This document shows positions 4,981 through 6,333 of a stretch of DNA of 6,333 nt, one piece after another (position 1 is the first letter of the stretch; each line of letters starts with the position of its first letter). Origin of the DNA: Candidatus Eiseniibacteriota bacterium. Its GTDB lineage: Bacteria > Joyebacterota > Joyebacteria > Joyebacterales > Joyebacteraceae. The notes below the pieces were generated by a model, which worked only from the letters and a program-made list of their open reading frames with translations, had not been told where the DNA came from and searched no databases. The stretch covers positions 1 to 6,333 of the forward strand of contig DAOWER010000214.1 in assembly GCA_030638405.1 (NCBI GenBank), written 5' to 3'. Made by a program: the position numbers and the translations under genes.

Positions 4981-6333
4981 CTCCCTCGGCCTCCACTGCC
5001 AGCTGGGCGGACTCCTCCGCCTCCATGACCAGCGGCTCGCGCCCGCTCTTGACCAGCCTCGCCGCAAACGCCCCGTCGATCGCGTGCTTCTGAGGAAGCA
5101 CGCGGACGAACCCTCCGTCCACGAACATCGGCGGCACGAAGTCCAGGGCGTCTTCCAGCGCGAAGTCCGGGCGCTTCTCGAGGAACCGCGCTATCACCTG
5201 CTCGTTCTCCTCCGGCTCCATCGAGCAGGTGCTGTAGACGATCCTCCCGCCCACGTCCACCAGTGTCGCCGCCTTGAGGAGAAGCCGCAGCTGGCGCCCG
5301 ACCTGACGCGCGAAGATCTGCCTCGGGTGCATTCGCCTGAGTTCCTCGATATCGGAGCGCACCCGCTCGCGCGCCTGCAGATCGAACTTCCATCGGGAGT
5401 CGACTCGCCGTCCCAGTGTGCCCGTGCCGGTGCACGGCGCGTCCACAAGAACACCGTCAGCAGGGCCGGCGGCCTCGGCGATGGCGTCTTCTCGAATCAC
5501 GCTGCAGTTCCTGATCGAGAGTCTCTCGATGTTGCTGGTCAGCTTGCCGGCGCGCGGTTCGGAGATATCGAACGCCTTGATCGTCCCCTCCCCGAGCATG
5601 CGCTCGGCGATGTAAGTCGTCTTGCCGCCGGGCGCCGCGCACATGTCGATGATGTCCTCGCCGGGCCGCGGGTCCAGCAGGCGCACGGCCAGAAGCGTGC
5701 TCTCGTCCTGTATCTGCATCATGCCGGTCGTGAAGCAGTTCAGCCCGGACACATCACCTCCGGTGAGGATCTCGAGACATTCGTCGAAGTAGCGCCCCGG
5801 ACGCGTCTCTCGCCCCTCGGTCTTGAGCGCCCGCGCCAGGGCCGGCGGCGTCGCGGCCAGTCCGTTCGCGCGTGCCACCAGACGCGGCACCTCGTTGTTG
5901 TATTCGCAGAAAACGACCGTCATTTCGACGCCGTACCGGGCGACCCATCTCTCGACCAAAATCTTCGGGTGGGAGTAGACGACGCTGATGTGGCGCACCG
6001 GGTCCGTCTGAATGTCGGGATAGTCCGGTCTGAGCGACGTGAGGATGTTGCGCAGCACGGCGTTCACGAGACCGGCGGTCCCCCTGTGCCCGAACTGCTT
6101 CGCGAGCTCCACCGACTCGTTGACGGCGGCGCGCGGCGGTATCCTGTCGAGATAGTCGATCTGATAGAGACCCAGCCTCAGCGCGTTTCGGATGGGGACG
6201 GGAAGCGCCCGCAGGCCACCCTTGACGTACTGGTCCAGGACCCAGTCGAGCCTGCCCTTCCAGCGGAGAACGCCGTAGGTGAGGTTCTGGGTCAGTGCCG
6301 TGTCCCGCGCGTCCAGGTTCGCGTCGGCGAGGC
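4973..6333 (-). CDS. rsmB: 16S rRNA (cytosine967-C5)-methyltransferase RsmB, 5' end outside the window
   Basis: RsmB methylates C5 of C967 in 16S rRNA using S-adenosylmethionine. The reading frame is open to the right edge; 452 codons are visible and probably only a few dozen N-terminal residues are missing. Visible residues about 1-95 are the NusB-like RNA-binding domain (ARDTALTQNLTYGVLRW, then PPRAAVNESVELAKQFG and GLVNAVLRNI). The methyltransferase domain follows, with SAM motif I DMCAAPGGKTT (about 229-239), the motif IV cysteine in DAPCTGTGTLGRR (Cys at 5434-5432) and the motif VI nucleophile in YSTCSMEPEENEQ (Cys at 5227-5225). The protein ends with LPQKHAIDGAFAARLVK and a tail of about 24 residues. 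The spacing between the two cysteines is 69 residues, about 19 more than I recall for E. coli. The stop overlaps the PASTA start. The gene upstream, outside the window, is often fmt. Confidence 0.96.
   Translation of the reverse strand, partial: LADANLDARDTALTQNLTYGVLRWKGRLDWVLDQYVKGGLRALPVPIRNALRLGLYQIDYLDRIPPRAAVNESVELAKQFGHRGTAGLVNAVLRNILTSLRPDYPDIQTDPVRHISVVYSHPKILVERWVARYGVEMTVVFCEYNNEVPRLVARANGLAATPPALARALKTEGRETRPGRYFDECLEILTGGDVSGLNCFTTGMMQIQDESTLLAVRLLDPRPGEDIIDMCAAPGGKTTYIAERMLGEGTIKAFDISEPRAGKLTSNIERLSIRNCSVIREDAIAEAAGPADGVLVDAPCTGTGTLGRRVDSRWKFDLQARERVRSDIEELRRMHPRQIFARQVGRQLRLLLKAATLVDVGGRIVYSTCSMEPEENEQVIARFLEKRPDFALEDALDFVPPMFVDGGFVRVLPQKHAIDGAFAARLVKSGREPLVMEAEESAQLAVEAEGVG
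4990..4994 (-). promoter_or_regulatory. Shine-Dalgarno for the PASTA gene, inside the rsmB 3' end
   Basis: GGAGG on the minus strand lies within the last codons of rsmB, 9 nt upstream of an in-frame TTG (4980-4978). It is the best ribosome binding site near the PASTA N-terminus and argues for the TTG start and for translational coupling. The ATG at 4976, which overlaps the rsmB stop, is in a different frame that closes after a few codons. Confidence 0.6.

Overview
The window is a GC-rich stretch of bacterial housekeeping DNA. Every convincing gene lies on the minus strand, so transcription runs from high to low coordinates. In that order the genes are rsmB (5' end beyond the right edge), a stand-alone PASTA-repeat membrane protein, rpe, ffh, rpsP, khpA, rimM and trmD (3' part beyond the left edge). 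All genes are intact except the two cut by the window edges. There are no mobile elements, CRISPR arrays, tRNA genes or rRNA genes.

Two widely conserved bacterial gene clusters meet head to tail here. Positions 3409-6333 hold part of the rsmB/PASTA/rpe block. In Firmicutes the same neighbourhood carries fmt-rsmB-(rlmN)-prpC-prkC-rsgA-rpe, and here a PASTA protein without a kinase domain sits where prkC would be. Positions 1-3165 hold the ffh-rpsP-khpA-rimM-trmD operon, which links co-translational membrane targeting (SRP protein), the 30S ribosome (S16), an RNA-binding KH protein, 16S maturation (RimM) and tRNA m1G37 methylation (TrmD). A good sigma70-type promoter (3349-3377) lies between the blocks. 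It is followed by a leader of about 175 nt that can fold into a three-way junction, a second stem-loop and a small hairpin at the ffh Shine-Dalgarno. This leader is the least ordinary non-coding part of the window.

The main coding oddities are three. Ribosomal protein S16 is 231 residues long, against about 80-90 for the usual protein, because of an Ala/Glu/Pro/Lys-rich tail that ends in three 13-residue repeats. The PASTA protein has no kinase. RsmB has extra sequence between its two catalytic cysteines. Several genes use GTG or TTG starts (rpsP, trmD, PASTA), each supported by a Shine-Dalgarno and by family alignment from memory.

The organism cannot be named from this window. High GC, a kinase-free PASTA protein between rsmB and rpe, and a long alanine-rich S16 tail fit lineages around the FCB group (Gemmatimonadota, Latescibacterota or Eisenbacteria-like), but this is a weak inference. 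I see no previously undescribed multi-gene system. The best leads are the ffh leader RNA and the S16 tail.
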